Source of the DNA: Arenimonas sp.
Lineage (GTDB): Bacteria; Pseudomonadota; Alphaproteobacteria; Rhizobiales; Rhizobiaceae
Direction of reading: 5' to 3'
DNA length: 37,655 bases
NCBI GenBank assembly: GCA_019459145.1
Contig: JAIBEK010000024.1
Location: forward strand, 1-37,655
The position numbers and the translations under genes are program-made. The notes beneath the pieces are model-generated. The model was given only the letters and a program-made list of their open reading frames with translations. It was not told where the DNA came from and did no database searches. The stretch's first letter is position 1. Each line of letters opens with the position of its first letter. Of the stretch, positions 1 to 9,220 are shown piece by piece.

Positions 1-41
1 AGTACGCGGCTACGCAGATCATCACTGAAAGCTCGGGTCAT
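1..41 (-). CDS. IS630-family transposase, N-terminal fragment cut by the window edge
   Basis: Only 13 codons are visible (MTRAFSDDLRSRV), leaving the window at base 1. The start of a basic/acidic S-x-D-L-R-x-R-V helix is typical of the N-terminal helix-turn-helix of IS630-family transposases. A clean ribosome binding site (GGAGG, 4 bases before the ATG) supports it as a real start. The fragment is short, so the family call rests on this N-terminal pattern only. Confidence 0.5.
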   Translation of the reverse strand, partial: MTRAFSDDLRSRV

Positions 42-553
42 ATTGCCTCCGACCAAATCAACAGTCGGGGCGATGGAATCAGAATTCCGCAGCCAGGGGA
101 ATCCTCAATACGATTCCGCGTTCAATGGACGTGCTCTAGCACTGGAAGCTGGCAAGCCCCACTGACCTGCCCCTCGGCAGTCCCGGGGTCGTAACGAGAG
201 CCTGCCAAGTTGATGTTCGAGTGCGGACACCGGCAACGAAGCCTTGGACCTCCAAAGATAACGTCAATTCGGTGTTGGCCGTTAATGGCTGTCGATCAAT
301 CTAGACTAGATCGGCGAAGGCTTGTAAAATTTCGGTTGTCGACGGCCCGGTTTGTCATACACTTAGCAATGCGGGTTTTTATTTCGAATGGGAAGACAGG
401 GCAATTCCCCATACTAAGTAACATTAGAGACAATTTCGAATCCGATTTCATCGTATCAGCCACTCCTGATTATTGTTTTGCCGTTTTTCCTGAATCACCA
501 AGTGGCCCATTCTATCTGGATAACGCTCTAACTTTTGCAGAGGGGGGCTTAAT
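42..553. other. Gene-free stretch upstream of the protease
   Basis: No convincing gene. Bases 42-200 should hold the terminal inverted repeat of the IS630-like element. The part from about 300 is AT-richer and probably carries the protease promoter. A 124-codon open frame at 210-584 has no family resemblance and overlaps the protease start, so it is not called. Confidence 0.4.
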
Positions 554-3091
554 ATGGGGATACGCTTGCTTGCCGCCGCGCTGATCATGGGGGGATTCTA
601 CCTCCCCTGTACAGTCACCTGGGCGCAGGAAGCCAGAAAGCTGATCGTCGAGCTCGCACGGTCCGCCGATCTGCTCGAAGATCTGACGGATTCGAACACA
701 TTACAGATATCCGCGGCCGAGGCAATCTCCACCGCACTGGGCATTCCGGCAAACGATGTCGAGTTGCTCACAACGCTTCCCTATGTGATCGTTGACGCGC
801 CGGCTGGAACCGATCTCGCAAAGCTTCAGGCAATACCCGGCGTCGCGGCGGTCTATCCCGATCGACGCCACGTTGCCTTCACCGATCAGAGTTTCCAGAT
901 CATGGGCCAACTTGATGCGGTCGCGAATGACGCAACCGGACGCGGTCTTGCGGTCGCAGTTTTAGACACCGGCGCGGATTACCAAGTAACTGATCTCGGC
1001 GCCTGCCCGACCGCTGGGCCTGGTTGCCGCGTCATCGTCGCATTTGATGCGGCTCCCGATGACGGCGTCCTCGACTCCACAGGGCGTCACGGAACCAATG
1101 TCGCTTCGATCGTCGCCAAAGTCGCACCCCAAGTCTCGATCGTCGCAATCGACGTGTTCGACGGCGACGGAGCATGGACCAGCGACACGATCCGCGCGCT
1201 CGACTGGGTCGCGGCAAACCATGCGCACTATCACATCGTCGCAGTCAATCTCAGCTTCGGGACTAAGGATTTCCACGCCCCGCGCTGCGGGCCGAGTGCC
1301 TATGACGCTGCGTTCGAGCGGCTCGGCGCTGAAGGGGTCGCGATCGTCGCCGCAGCAGGCAATGAAGGGGTCAAGAACGGGCTTAGCGAACCTGCGTGCC
1401 ATGCGCTTGCAATAGCGGTTGGCGCGACCAGCGATGCGTCGTTTCCGCCGATCCAGTGGGAATATTGTTCGAACGCGGCGATCGTCGCAGATCGCGTACC
1501 CTGTTTCTCGAACAGCGCGCCAACGCTAAACTTGCTTGCGCCAGGCCATGCGATCAAGGCGGGTGGCGTGTCACAGTCGGGAACGTCACAGGCCGCACCG
1601 CACGTTGCCGGATCGATCGCCGCACTGATGTCGACCGATCCGACGATGACAATGAGGCAGGCGGTTGCCCGGCTTTCGACAACCGGGCGTGCGGTCACCG
1701 ACGCCGCCAACGGCATCGCCACGCCGCGCATTAGCGTTGGCGCTGCTGCGAACCGCGCGCCTGAAGGCGTCAGCGACAGCGGCAGCATCTTCGCGGGCGG
1801 AGGCGGGCTAATCGATGTACTCTCGAACGATTGGGACGAAGATCCGGCCACGCTCGAACTGACCGGCGTGTTGGCCCCCACCGGTTGCGGTGCCGTTACC
1901 GAATTCGGCCGCGTCTATGCATTCTGCGATGCCAACGTCACCGGCGAGCAGCACTTCCAATATACGATCCGCGATCACTATGGCGAAACCGGCTCAGGCA
2001 AAATCACCATTCAAGTCAACGATCCCGCCGGCATCAGCGAGCGAGTGATAGGAACCGGAAGTATGGCAACGACGGTCGACGCCGCGGGAAGCCCCGCGCT
2101 CGTCTGGATCGATACGTACGGGGCGCCGCGGGTCATGCTCGAACGGCTAGATTCGGAAGGAAACTCAGCCGGCTCGGCCTTTGACCTCAGCCACAGTCGC
2201 CCCGGAGTACTGCATCACCAGCTCGCGGTCGGATCGAACGGACGCGATTATGGCGTGGCCTGGACCGAATTCGACGGATCGTGGGAAAGAATCATCGCAG
2301 CACATCTCGACGGTCAGATCATCGGCACCCCCTATAACGCCAATTTCGATTTCAAGGCGAGCGCCCGGCATCCGACCGTAGCGATGCTCGCCCATCGGGC
2401 AATCATCGGCTGGGAAGAGTCCGATTGGCCCATTAGACGTTATGCCCGCGCCTACACAGCCAATTCCTCGCCGAGCCCCACCGGGAACGTGCAGGTACTA
2501 ACCCCCTATAGCACGTCGCTCGTCAGTATCACGATTCCTGTGAGTACGAACGACTATCTGCTCGTCCGCAAAGGCGTTTCGATTAGCGTCAGGCGGTTCT
2601 CCTGGCAAGGTACCGACATCTGGCGCGAAGCGCGAACGGTCCGCAACGTCCCTGAAGTGATCGCCGGCTTCGATGCGATCCTTCTTGGCGACGGAAGCGT
2701 TGCAATTGCATGGAACGAGACCGAACGGTTAAGACGCACTGCGATCTGGTACGCCCGGATCGATGCGAACGGGCGATTCATTCAGGCTCCGCTGAAGGTC
2801 GCGGCGGGCTTCAATAAGAGAGGCGATGTCGGGCTCTCCGGCACCGATGCGGGCAACGTTCGTGTCATATGGGATGACGAATGGGGTTCGCGTTATTCCG
2901 CGGTGCTCTCCGCGGTATTGGATGGAAGTGGTGCCGTCGGACCAGTCGAAGTCGAATATTTTACGACCGACAGCAATGTGCAGGGGCTAAGTTCTGTCGG
3001 CGGCTATCGCCTTCCAAACGACCGCGACCTGATCCACTGGATTGATGGCAGTCGCACAATCCATGTCAAAATCCGACCGCGACTGCCGTAA
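554..3091 (+). CDS. Secreted subtilisin-like (S8) serine protease
   Basis: 845 residues. An Arg-containing hydrophobic signal peptide ends near residue 25 (AQEA), so the product is exported. An inhibitor-like propeptide region follows. The S8 catalytic triad is complete: Asp138 in AVLDTG, His179 in GRHGTN, Ser345 in SGTSQAAPHVAG; Asn270 in AAAGN is the oxyanion-hole residue. After the protease domain (about 120-400) comes a cadherin/VCBS-like beta domain (about 400-490, VLSNDWDEDP) and a long C-terminal part with repeated W/D-rich strands that could be a beta-propeller. The ATG follows a strong GGGGGG ribosome site at 6 bases. It stands alone between IS elements; substrate unknown. Catalysis is expected from intact motifs; the role of the C-terminal domain is inferred. 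Confidence 0.88.
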   Translation: MGIRLLAAALIMGGFYLPCTVTWAQEARKLIVELARSADLLEDLTDSNTLQISAAEAISTALGIPANDVELLTTLPYVIVDAPAGTDLAKLQAIPGVAAVYPDRRHVAFTDQSFQIMGQLDAVANDATGRGLAVAVLDTGADYQVTDLGACPTAGPGCRVIVAFDAAPDDGVLDSTGRHGTNVASIVAKVAPQVSIVAIDVFDGDGAWTSDTIRALDWVAANHAHYHIVAVNLSFGTKDFHAPRCGPSAYDAAFERLGAEGVAIVAAAGNEGVKNGLSEPACHALAIAVGATSDASFPPIQWEYCSNAAIVADRVPCFSNSAPTLNLLAPGHAIKAGGVSQSGTSQAAPHVAGSIAALMSTDPTMTMRQAVARLSTTGRAVTDAANGIATPRISVGAAANRAPEGVSDSGSIFAGGGGLIDVLSNDWDEDPATLELTGVLAPTGCGAVTEFGRVYAFCDANVTGEQHFQYTIRDHYGETGSGKITIQVNDPAGISERVIGTGSMATTVDAAGSPALVWIDTYGAPRVMLERLDSEGNSAGSAFDLSHSRPGVLHHQLAVGSNGRDYGVAWTEFDGSWERIIAAHLDGQIIGTPYNANFDFKASARHPTVAMLAHRAIIGWEESDWPIRRYARAYTANSSPSPTGNVQVLTPYSTSLVSITIPVSTNDYLLVRKGVSISVRRFSWQGTDIWREARTVRNVPEVIAGFDAILLGDGSVAIAWNETERLRRTAIWYARIDANGRFIQAPLKVAAGFNKRGDVGLSGTDAGNVRVIWDDEWGSRYSAVLSAVLDGSGAVGPVEVEYFTTDSNVQGLSSVGGYRLPNDRDLIHWIDGSRTIHVKIRPRLP

Positions 3092-3346
3092 AAGTGTCAG
3101 AAATGCTGCTGCCAGCTTCGCGATACTAGCAGCTTTGTGACCTAGAGACGGAAAAGTCCAGACCTACTTTGTCCAAGGTTGGATAGCAAAGCAGCGTCCT
3201 GGGAGCTAAAGTCAATGATTTCAGCCGCCCCTACATCGAATGAACGGCAGATTTCAGGATGGTACCGAATAAGGTCGAATGTCAGCAATGCGCGAAGCTG
3301 CGACGTCATTCATGGTCAAAGGCAGGGAGTTTTTGGAGTTTTGCAA

Positions 3347-3985
3347 TCAGTGCACAGCGATATCGGGTGAGTTTGCCTTAACCGAAATACAGATGTCCGC
3401 AGGATTGACGCCTTTCCGATTTCCCCACTCTATAAGATTCGGAGGCCGGTAGCTTTTATCATCCCGCCATCTTGCGAAAACTGAAACATCGATTGTCTCA
3501 TTGACTCTCGCATGAGTTCCAGTGGTTCTGGTGCAATGGGTCGGTGGTCTCGCTTGCTCACCCAGGAATACGCGCCCCTGAGGAACTCTGCGTAGGAGTC
3601 CGAGATGGCGCCCCGATGTTCGTCTCCATCCAGTTCAAGCTCGTTTCGAAAAGCTAGTCCGAGATTTGTCGCCTTCTCCATCATCCAACGCAGCGGTATC
3701 TGCGCCAGCGTGTCGTTGAAGCAACCGCCGCCGACGTTTGCATGAGCGCCCACGAACCAGCGCTGTTCGACGCTCTCTATCGGTCTCATCGGAGCTGTCG
3801 TCGGGGCGTCGGTCTTCGTTCGAATTGTCCAGGGTGTTGGTGCAAATTTTGCTCGGTGTTCGTCAATTGCGAGTGCATGAAACCCGTGCCTGACGGGTTT
3901 ACGGAGACCGGTATGATGAAACTTGAGCATGGAAGTGCTGATACCGGCGAGACTGAAAGCCGGAACACCGAGTGCGCCAACAGTA
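3347..3985 (-). pseudogene. DUF2235 (Tle1-like) alpha/beta-hydrolase, C-terminal half, interrupted and frameshifted
   Basis: Read on the minus strand from the IS end, the native sequence begins with TVGALGVP, the continuation of the DUF2235 motif WDTVGALG-P, and runs through HGFHALAIDEHR, EQRWFVGAHANVGGG and QIPLRWMMEKA, all typical of DUF2235 hydrolases (the family includes T6SS phospholipase effectors of the Tle1 type). The N-terminal half with the GxSxG nucleophile is absent; the IS3 element abuts the break. A second lesion lies near base 3505: the frame stays open to 3430, but the family-like C-terminus (NETIDVSVFARWRDDKSYRP) is read in another frame, to a TGA at 3347. The gene is therefore dead by two independent lesions. 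Confidence 0.75.
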
Positions 3986-4012
3986 TGAACCGCGCCGGCT
4001 TGGCCGGAGACC
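3986..4012 (+). repeat. Left terminal inverted repeat of the IS3 element
   Basis: 27 bases, TGAACCGCGCC...GGAGACC, exact reverse complement of 5279-5305. It lies just past the orfB stop. Confidence 0.93.
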
Positions 4013-4024
4013 GTTTGGTTTAAG

Positions 4025-4930
4025 TTATGCGGCCATAGCTGGCGCGTCCAGCATGGCATGGTATCGTTCTTCGGCCTCGGCGGGCGGAATGTTTCCGATG
4101 GGCTCCAGAAGGCGGCGGTTGTTGAACCAATCGACCCATTCGAGCGTGGCGAACTCCACGGCTTCGAAGTTGCGCCACGGTCCCCGTCGATGGATGACCT
4201 CGGCCTTGTAAAGACCGTTGATCGTTTCGGCCAGAGCGTTGTCGTAACTGTCGCCAACGCTTCCGACAGAAGGCTCGATGCCTGCTTCCGCCAGCCGTTC
4301 GGAATAGCGAATGGACACGTATTGCGAGCCGCGGTCGGAGTGATGAACCAGTCCGCCACGTTTGACGGGCCGCCGATCTTGAAGCGCCTGGTCGAGGGCA
4401 TCGAGCACAAAGCCCGCATGGGCCGTTCGGCTTGCCCGCCAACCGACGATGCGACGAGCGAAGGCGTCGATCACGAAAGCGACGTATACGAAGCCCTGCC
4501 AGGTCGCGACATATGTGAAATCGGATAACCACAGCATGTTCGGCGCGGGAGCCTTGAAGTGGCGGTTGACGCGGTCGAGCGGACACGGGGCAGATTTGTC
4601 CGATACAGTGGTTTTGATCGGCTTGCCACGAATGATGCCTTGAAGACCCATCATTCTCATGAGCCTTGCGACGGTGCAGCGTGCGACATCGAAGCCTTCT
4701 CGCTGCAACTGTCGCCACACTTTCCGCACGCCATAGACCTGGAAGTTCTCGTTGAACACCCGGCGTATCTCGACTTTCATGGCAATATCATTCCGTTCGC
4801 GGGCCGATAGGCGACCCACGTCCGTGCGCTTGGCGACGACCTCATAATAGGTGGACGGGGCAATCGGCAGCAGCCTGCAGATCGGCTCGACCCCGAGCAC
4901 CGAGCGGTGTTCGTCGATGAAGGAAATCAT
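4025..4930 (-). CDS. IS3-family transposase OrfB (DDE integrase-like)
   Basis: 301 residues with the IS3 OrfB layout: an N-terminal HTH_21-like region (SVLGVEPICRLLPIAPSTYY), then the rve/DDE core with LWLSDFTYVA (first Asp), VIDAFARRIVGW, HHSDRGSQY (second Asp), DSYDNALAETINGLYK (catalytic Glu) and the C-terminal FATLEWVDWFNNRR. No internal stop, so it is probably functional if OrfA supplies DNA binding. It starts 5 bases after the orfA stop; IS3 elements normally make an OrfAB fusion by programmed -1 frameshifting in this region. Confidence 0.93.
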   Translation of the reverse strand: MISFIDEHRSVLGVEPICRLLPIAPSTYYEVVAKRTDVGRLSARERNDIAMKVEIRRVFNENFQVYGVRKVWRQLQREGFDVARCTVARLMRMMGLQGIIRGKPIKTTVSDKSAPCPLDRVNRHFKAPAPNMLWLSDFTYVATWQGFVYVAFVIDAFARRIVGWRASRTAHAGFVLDALDQALQDRRPVKRGGLVHHSDRGSQYVSIRYSERLAEAGIEPSVGSVGDSYDNALAETINGLYKAEVIHRRGPWRNFEAVEFATLEWVDWFNNRRLLEPIGNIPPAEAEERYHAMLDAPAMAA

Positions 4931-4934
4931 CGCT

Positions 4935-5255
4935 TCAGTGGGCGGTCGAGCTCCGCCTGGGCAAATACGCCGAGGCTTTGCGTAGAATCTCGTTCGCCTG
5001 ACGAAGCTCCCGGTTCTCCCGTTCCAGAGCCTTCATCTTCTCAGCCACGTCACTCGGCAAACCTGCACGCTTGCCGCTGTCGACCTCGGCCTTCTTCACC
5101 CATTCATGGAGGGTATGCGCCGAGCAACCGATCTTGGCCGCTATCGATGATACAGCCGCCCAACGGGAGGGATGTTCGGCTTCATGCTCCGTCACCATCC
5201 GAACGGCGCGGGCACGAACTTCAGGAGAAAATTTGTTCGTCGTCTTGCTTATCAT
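4935..5255 (-). CDS. IS3-family transposase OrfA (HTH), altered C-terminal tail
   Basis: 106 residues; TnpA_1 helix-turn-helix ([28 protein letters not shown]) followed by a leucine-rich coiled coil ([24 protein letters not shown]). In related elements the tail reads [12 protein letters not shown]; here a one-base loss near 4970 (TATTTGCCC instead of a form with one more C) shifts the last residues to LPRRSSTAH. This may only shorten OrfA or may alter the frameshift region that joins OrfA to OrfB. The start follows an AGGGTCT stretch inside the right end of the element. Confidence 0.88.
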   Translation of the reverse strand: MISKTTNKFSPEVRARAVRMVTEHEAEHPSRWAAVSSIAAKIGCSAHTLHEWVKKAEVDSGKRAGLPSDVAEKMKALERENRELRQANEILRKASAYLPRRSSTAH

Positions 5256-5278
5256 AGACCCTACTTCTCACGAGTTGG

Positions 5279-5305
5279 GGTCTCCGGCCAAGCCGGCGCG
5301 GTTCA
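5279..5305 (-). repeat. Right terminal inverted repeat of the IS3 element
   Basis: 27 bases, exact reverse complement of 3986-4012. Its outermost TGA (minus strand, 5305-5303) is in frame with, and terminates, the truncated reading frame that enters from 5401. Confidence 0.93.
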
Positions 5306-5401
5306 CTGCTGGGCTGCGCCGGTCGCTGGATTGATGATCCATAGGGGCACGTTAATGAGGTCGGTGTCGGTCGGGCTTGTCAGGGTCAGGTTCTTCGGCA
5401 T
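5303..5401 (-). pseudogene. N-terminal stub of an unidentified gene, truncated by the IS3 element
   Basis: A good ribosome site (GGAGAG, 3 bases before ATG) starts a frame MPKNLTLTSPTDTDLINV followed by [14 protein letters not shown], 32 residues, ending at a TGA supplied by the IS inverted repeat. I do not recognise the family. Because the DUF2235 remnant on the other side of the IS is a C-terminal half that should be preceded by a hydrolase N-terminus, this stub is probably a different gene (or a different fusion partner) joined by deletion. No gene is seen between 5402 and 5640. Confidence 0.5.
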
Positions 5402-5640
5402 GCGCTCTCCGAAAATTGCGTTATTGCGGTAGCGGCCAGAGGCCACGCGTCTTCAAATCTACGAGTATGTCCTGCCGCCCCCGACAGTTCAGAATGTCTT
5501 CTGTCGCCTCCATTTCGGACGCAGAGGCCGCCGATGGCTAGCACCCGTATGCTGAGTGTCAGTTCTCGGAGCCTACAAAGATGTCTAGCGCTCTGGAACA
5601 AGCAATAGCGCGTGTAAATCATTTGAGTTAAAACTATTTG

Positions 5641-8600
5641 ATGCAGCTTCGCAACGACTCACTCCTGCTCAGCGCGTCCGACTTGGTCGGGCACCTGAAC
5701 TGCCGCCATCTGACCGGCTTAGACATCGAAGTCGCGCGCGGCGCACTTCCCAAACCCGCCTTCTGGGACCCGCTGTTGCAGATCCTCTGGGAGCGCGGCG
5801 CACGCCACGAACAGGGCTATGTCGAGCACCTGAAGGCGCAGGGGTTCGACGTCACCGTTATTGACGGCGTCGGGGTTGACGACGACGCTGTCGCGCAGAC
5901 ACGCACGGCGATGATCGAAGGCCACCCCATAATCGTGCAGGGTGCGTTTCGTCTTAACGCCTGGGTCGGCCGCACCGACATCCTTCGCCGCATCGATACG
6001 CCAAGCGATCTCGGCGCATGGTCTTATGAAGTGATCGACACCAAGCTCGCCCGCGAGACCAAGGGCGGCACCGTCCTGCAACTCTGCCTTTATGCCGAAC
6101 TCGTGGCCTCGGTGCAGGGCCTGACCCCTGCATATTCCTATGTCGTCGCCCCCTGGTCCGACTACGAGCCGCAGATCTTCCGAATGGACGACTTTGCGGC
6201 CTACTATAGGCGGGTGCGGGCCGGGCTCGCGCGCGCGATCGACGAGCACGACGGGCCGGCGATCTATCCCGACCCTAAAACGTATTGCGATATATGCCGC
6301 TGGCAGGATCGTTGCGATCAGCGGCGGCGTGCCGATGATCATCTCTCTCTCGTCGCTGGTATCAGCAAAGTCCAGATTGACGAACTCAAGCGCCAGGGCA
6401 TAGGGACTGCGGCCAACCTTGCGGCCATGCCGTTGCCGCTTGCTTGGAAGCCCACCCGCGGTGCGGCCTATTCCTATGAGCGCATTCGCGAACAGGCGCG
6501 CATCCAGGTCGAAGGCCGCGCAGCAGCCGCCATGCTTCACGAATTGCTGCCGGTGGTGCCAGGGTTTGGGCTTGCAAGTCTGCCTACCCCGTCCTCCGGC
6601 GATATCTTCTTCGACCTCGAAGGCGATCCCTTCGCAGGTGAAGGCGGGCTCGAATATCTGTTCGGCTACAGCTTCGCCGCCACGGATGGCACCGCCAGCT
6701 ACACCTGCGACTGGGCTTTTTCCCGCGAGGACGAGAAGGCGAATTTCGAGCGCTTTATCGACTTCGTCATGGCGCGTCTCGAACAGCACCCCGATCTGCA
6801 CATTTACCACTTCGCGCCCTACGAGCCGGCGGCGCTCAAGCGGCTGATGGGCCGTTACGCGAGCCGCGAGGAAGAGATCGACTTCCTGCTACGCTCCAAG
6901 CGCTTCGTCGATCTGTACGGAGTTGTCCGGAACGCCTTGCGGGCGAGCGTCGAGAGCTATTCCATCAAAAAGCTCGAACCGCTGTACGGGTTCACGCGCG
7001 ACACGAAGCTGTCCGACGCAAACATGGCGCTCGCAAAGGTGCAAGCCTGCCTGGAGCTTGGCGATCTGGAATTCATCGATGATGCCGACCGCACGGTAGT
7101 CGCCGGCTATAACAGGGACGACTGCGTTTCGACCTGGCAATTGCGCGATTGGCTCGAGACCCGCCGCGATGAACTGGTCGCAGAAGGCACGGATGTGCCG
7201 CGCCCGGAGGCACCGGAAGGCGCGCCGAGTGAGAAGCTTAGCGAGTGGCAGGAGAAGATCAATGCGCTCATCGACCAGCTAACCGGCGACGTGCCGCTCG
7301 ATCCAGCGGACCGGACACCGGAGCAGCAGGCGCGCTGGCTGCTTGCCCATTCGCTCGACTGGCACCGGCGGGAGCAGAAGGCGCTGTGGTGGGAGTATTT
7401 CCGGCTATCGGATCTCGCGGCGGAGGACCTGCTCGAAGAGCGGGCGGGCCTGTCCGGCCTTTCCTTCATCGGCGCAACCGGCGGCACCGCCAAGGCGCCG
7501 ATCCACCGCTACAGCTTCCCGCCGCAGGAGACGGAACTGCGCGGCGGAGAAAGCCTGCGGAACACGGGCGGTGCCCATTTTGGCACGGTCGAGGAGATGG
7601 CGCTGGACGAGCGCTGGATCGATATCAAAAAGCGGGGCGACACAGCCGATGTCCACAGCGAGGCCGTTTTCGCTCACAAGGTGATTGATGCCGACGTGGT
7701 TGCGAAGGCGCTTGTTCGCATCGGTGAACATGTCGCCGCGAACGGCATGGAGGGCGATGGCCGATACAGGGCCGCCCGCGATCTTCTCATGCGGATGCCG
7801 CCGCGGCTCGGCGGGCAGCCGATCCGGCAGGACGGCGAACCCACGCTCGATTCCGCGCTGCGCATCGCACCGCATTTGCAGCCGGGCGTGTTTCCCATTC
7901 AAGGGCCACCCGGTGCCGGCAAGACCCACACCGGCGCCCGCATGATCTGCGCCCTCGTTCAGGCTGGAAAGACCGTCGGCGTGACCGCCAACAGCCACAA
8001 GGTGATCCGCAATCTTCTGGATGCCGTCGTGACGGCGGCCGACGCGATGGGCGTAGATGTCCAGTGTATGCAGAAACCTGCCGAGAAAGAGGACGACGTC
8101 CACCGTTTGCGCTTCACGACCAAGGCACCTGAACTGCTCGGCGCTATCAGCCACGGCATCCACGTCGGCGGCGGAACCGCGTGGCTCTGGGCGTCACCCG
8201 ACGCCGCCGAAGCCGTCGATGTACTCTTTATCGATGAAGCGGCGCAGATGGCGCTTGCCAATGTGCTGGCCGTCTCTCAGGCGGCATCCACCATCGTGCT
8301 GCTTGGGGATCCGCAACAGCTTGACCAGCCCATGCAGGGTAGCCATCCAGAAGGCACCGACGTTTCATCGCTCCATCACATCCTCGGCGGTGATCAGACC
8401 ATTGCCGACGACCGCGGGCTGTTTCTGGCCGAGACGTGGCGGCTTCACCCGGACATCTGCGCCTATACCTCTGAGCTGTTCTACGGTGGCCGTCTTCACC
8501 CACGGCCAGGGCTGGAAGTGCAGGAGGTAAGGTCGGGCGGCCGTATCAGCGGCGCGGGCCTGCGTTACGTACCCGTGCCGACCGAAGGCAATCAGAGTTC

Positions 8601-9036
8601 GTCGCCTGAGGAAGCTGACTGCGTCCGCGACTTGGTGGATGAGATCCTCGCTGCGGGGACGACATGGATCGACAAGCACGGGACCGAAGCGCCTGTCACG
8701 CTCAACGAAATCCTCATCATCGCGCCGTACAATGCTCAAGTCATCGAGTTGCAGGACCGGATCCCCGGCGGCCGCATCGGCACGGTCGACAAATTCCAAG
8801 GTCAGGAAGCGCCGATCGTCATCTACTCAATGACGACCTCAAGCTATGCGGACGCGCCGCGCGGCATGGAGTTTCTCTATAGTCTCAACCGGCTCAACGT
8901 GGCCACCTCGCGAGCCAAATGCATCTGCGTGCTTGTCGCCTCGCCCTCCGTCTTCGAAGCGCAGTGCCGGACGCCGCGGCAGATGCAGCTTGCGAACGCC
9001 TTTTGCCGGTACCTAGAGCGAGCAAGCGTGGTCTGA
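5641..9036 (+). CDS. TM0106-family RecB-like nuclease fused to SF1 (Dna2/UPF1-like) helicase
   Basis: About 1131 residues. The N-terminal part has a RecB-like PD-(D/E)XK nuclease: LSASDLVGHLNCRHLTGLD, then SYEVIDTKLA (Asp-x-Lys) and the iron-sulfur-type cysteines near YCDICRWQDRC. A middle RNase-H-like domain holds IFFDLEGDPF and YNRDDCVSTWQLRDWLE. The C-terminal SF1 helicase has Walker A GPPGAGKTHTG (near residue 757), VLFIDEAAQM, LLGDPQQL, TVDKFQGQE and SLNRLNVATSRAK. ATG at 5641 is preferred to the TTG one codon earlier; no strong ribosome site is visible. The protein likely unwinds and cuts DNA or RNA; a role in repair or phage defence is inference. It borders a decayed defence-like pair. 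Confidence 0.87.
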   Translation: MQLRNDSLLLSASDLVGHLNCRHLTGLDIEVARGALPKPAFWDPLLQILWERGARHEQGYVEHLKAQGFDVTVIDGVGVDDDAVAQTRTAMIEGHPIIVQGAFRLNAWVGRTDILRRIDTPSDLGAWSYEVIDTKLARETKGGTVLQLCLYAELVASVQGLTPAYSYVVAPWSDYEPQIFRMDDFAAYYRRVRAGLARAIDEHDGPAIYPDPKTYCDICRWQDRCDQRRRADDHLSLVAGISKVQIDELKRQGIGTAANLAAMPLPLAWKPTRGAAYSYERIREQARIQVEGRAAAAMLHELLPVVPGFGLASLPTPSSGDIFFDLEGDPFAGEGGLEYLFGYSFAATDGTASYTCDWAFSREDEKANFERFIDFVMARLEQHPDLHIYHFAPYEPAALKRLMGRYASREEEIDFLLRSKRFVDLYGVVRNALRASVESYSIKKLEPLYGFTRDTKLSDANMALAKVQACLELGDLEFIDDADRTVVAGYNRDDCVSTWQLRDWLETRRDELVAEGTDVPRPEAPEGAPSEKLSEWQEKINALIDQLTGDVPLDPADRTPEQQARWLLAHSLDWHRREQKALWWEYFRLSDLAAEDLLEERAGLSGLSFIGATGGTAKAPIHRYSFPPQETELRGGESLRNTGGAHFGTVEEMALDERWIDIKKRGDTADVHSEAVFAHKVIDADVVAKALVRIGEHVAANGMEGDGRYRAARDLLMRMPPRLGGQPIRQDGEPTLDSALRIAPHLQPGVFPIQGPPGAGKTHTGARMICALVQAGKTVGVTANSHKVIRNLLDAVVTAADAMGVDVQCMQKPAEKEDDVHRLRFTTKAPELLGAISHGIHVGGGTAWLWASPDAAEAVDVLFIDEAAQMALANVLAVSQAASTIVLLGDPQQLDQPMQGSHPEGTDVSSLHHILGGDQTIADDRGLFLAETWRLHPDICAYTSELFYGGRLHPRPGLEVQEVRSGGRISGAGLRYVPVPTEGNQSSSPEEADCVRDLVDEILAAGTTWIDKHGTEAPVTLNEILIIAPYNAQVIELQDRIPGGRIGTVDKFQGQEAPIVIYSMTTSSYADAPRGMEFLYSLNRLNVATSRAKCICVLVASPSVFEAQCRTPRQMQLANAFCRYLERASVV

Positions 9037-9220
9037 GCGGCGCGGCTGCCCTGGCTTTGGGCTGACGTCAACATAGCAGGAGAGAGGCAATAATTTCCGC
9101 TTTCGGACCTGAAGTTCACGTTCCCGCAGTCGCCGTGCGAGTGGCCGCTTCGCGCCTTTATCTCAGTCATGGAAGCCGTCTATCGTGCTTCCCGAAAGCA
9201 GACATATTACTTGCTTGCGC

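Larger units (their letters stand above)
3986..5305 (-). mobile_element. Complete IS3-family insertion sequence, 1320 bp
   Basis: Bounded by perfect 27-bp terminal inverted repeats beginning TGAACCGCGCC (3986-4012 and 5279-5305). It carries orfA and orfB on the minus strand in the usual IS3 order. The bases outside the ends (left AGTA, right CTGC) do not form the expected 3-5 bp target duplication, and the flanks encode unrelated proteins, so one side was probably lost by an adjacent deletion. A decayed relative of this element lies at 21766-22050. Confidence 0.92.

Noticed and set aside
210..584. 124-codon open frame ahead of the protease
   Set aside because: No family pattern, overlaps the protease start, and no ribosome site suited to its ATG.
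3105..3133. Intrinsic terminator after the protease gene
   Set aside because: Only a 6-bp stem (GCTGCT/AGCAGC) with a 17-base loop and no T-run.
5719..6810. 363-codon antisense open frame within the nuclease-helicase gene
   Set aside because: Shadow of the high-GC coding strand; the plus-strand product has complete, conserved domains.
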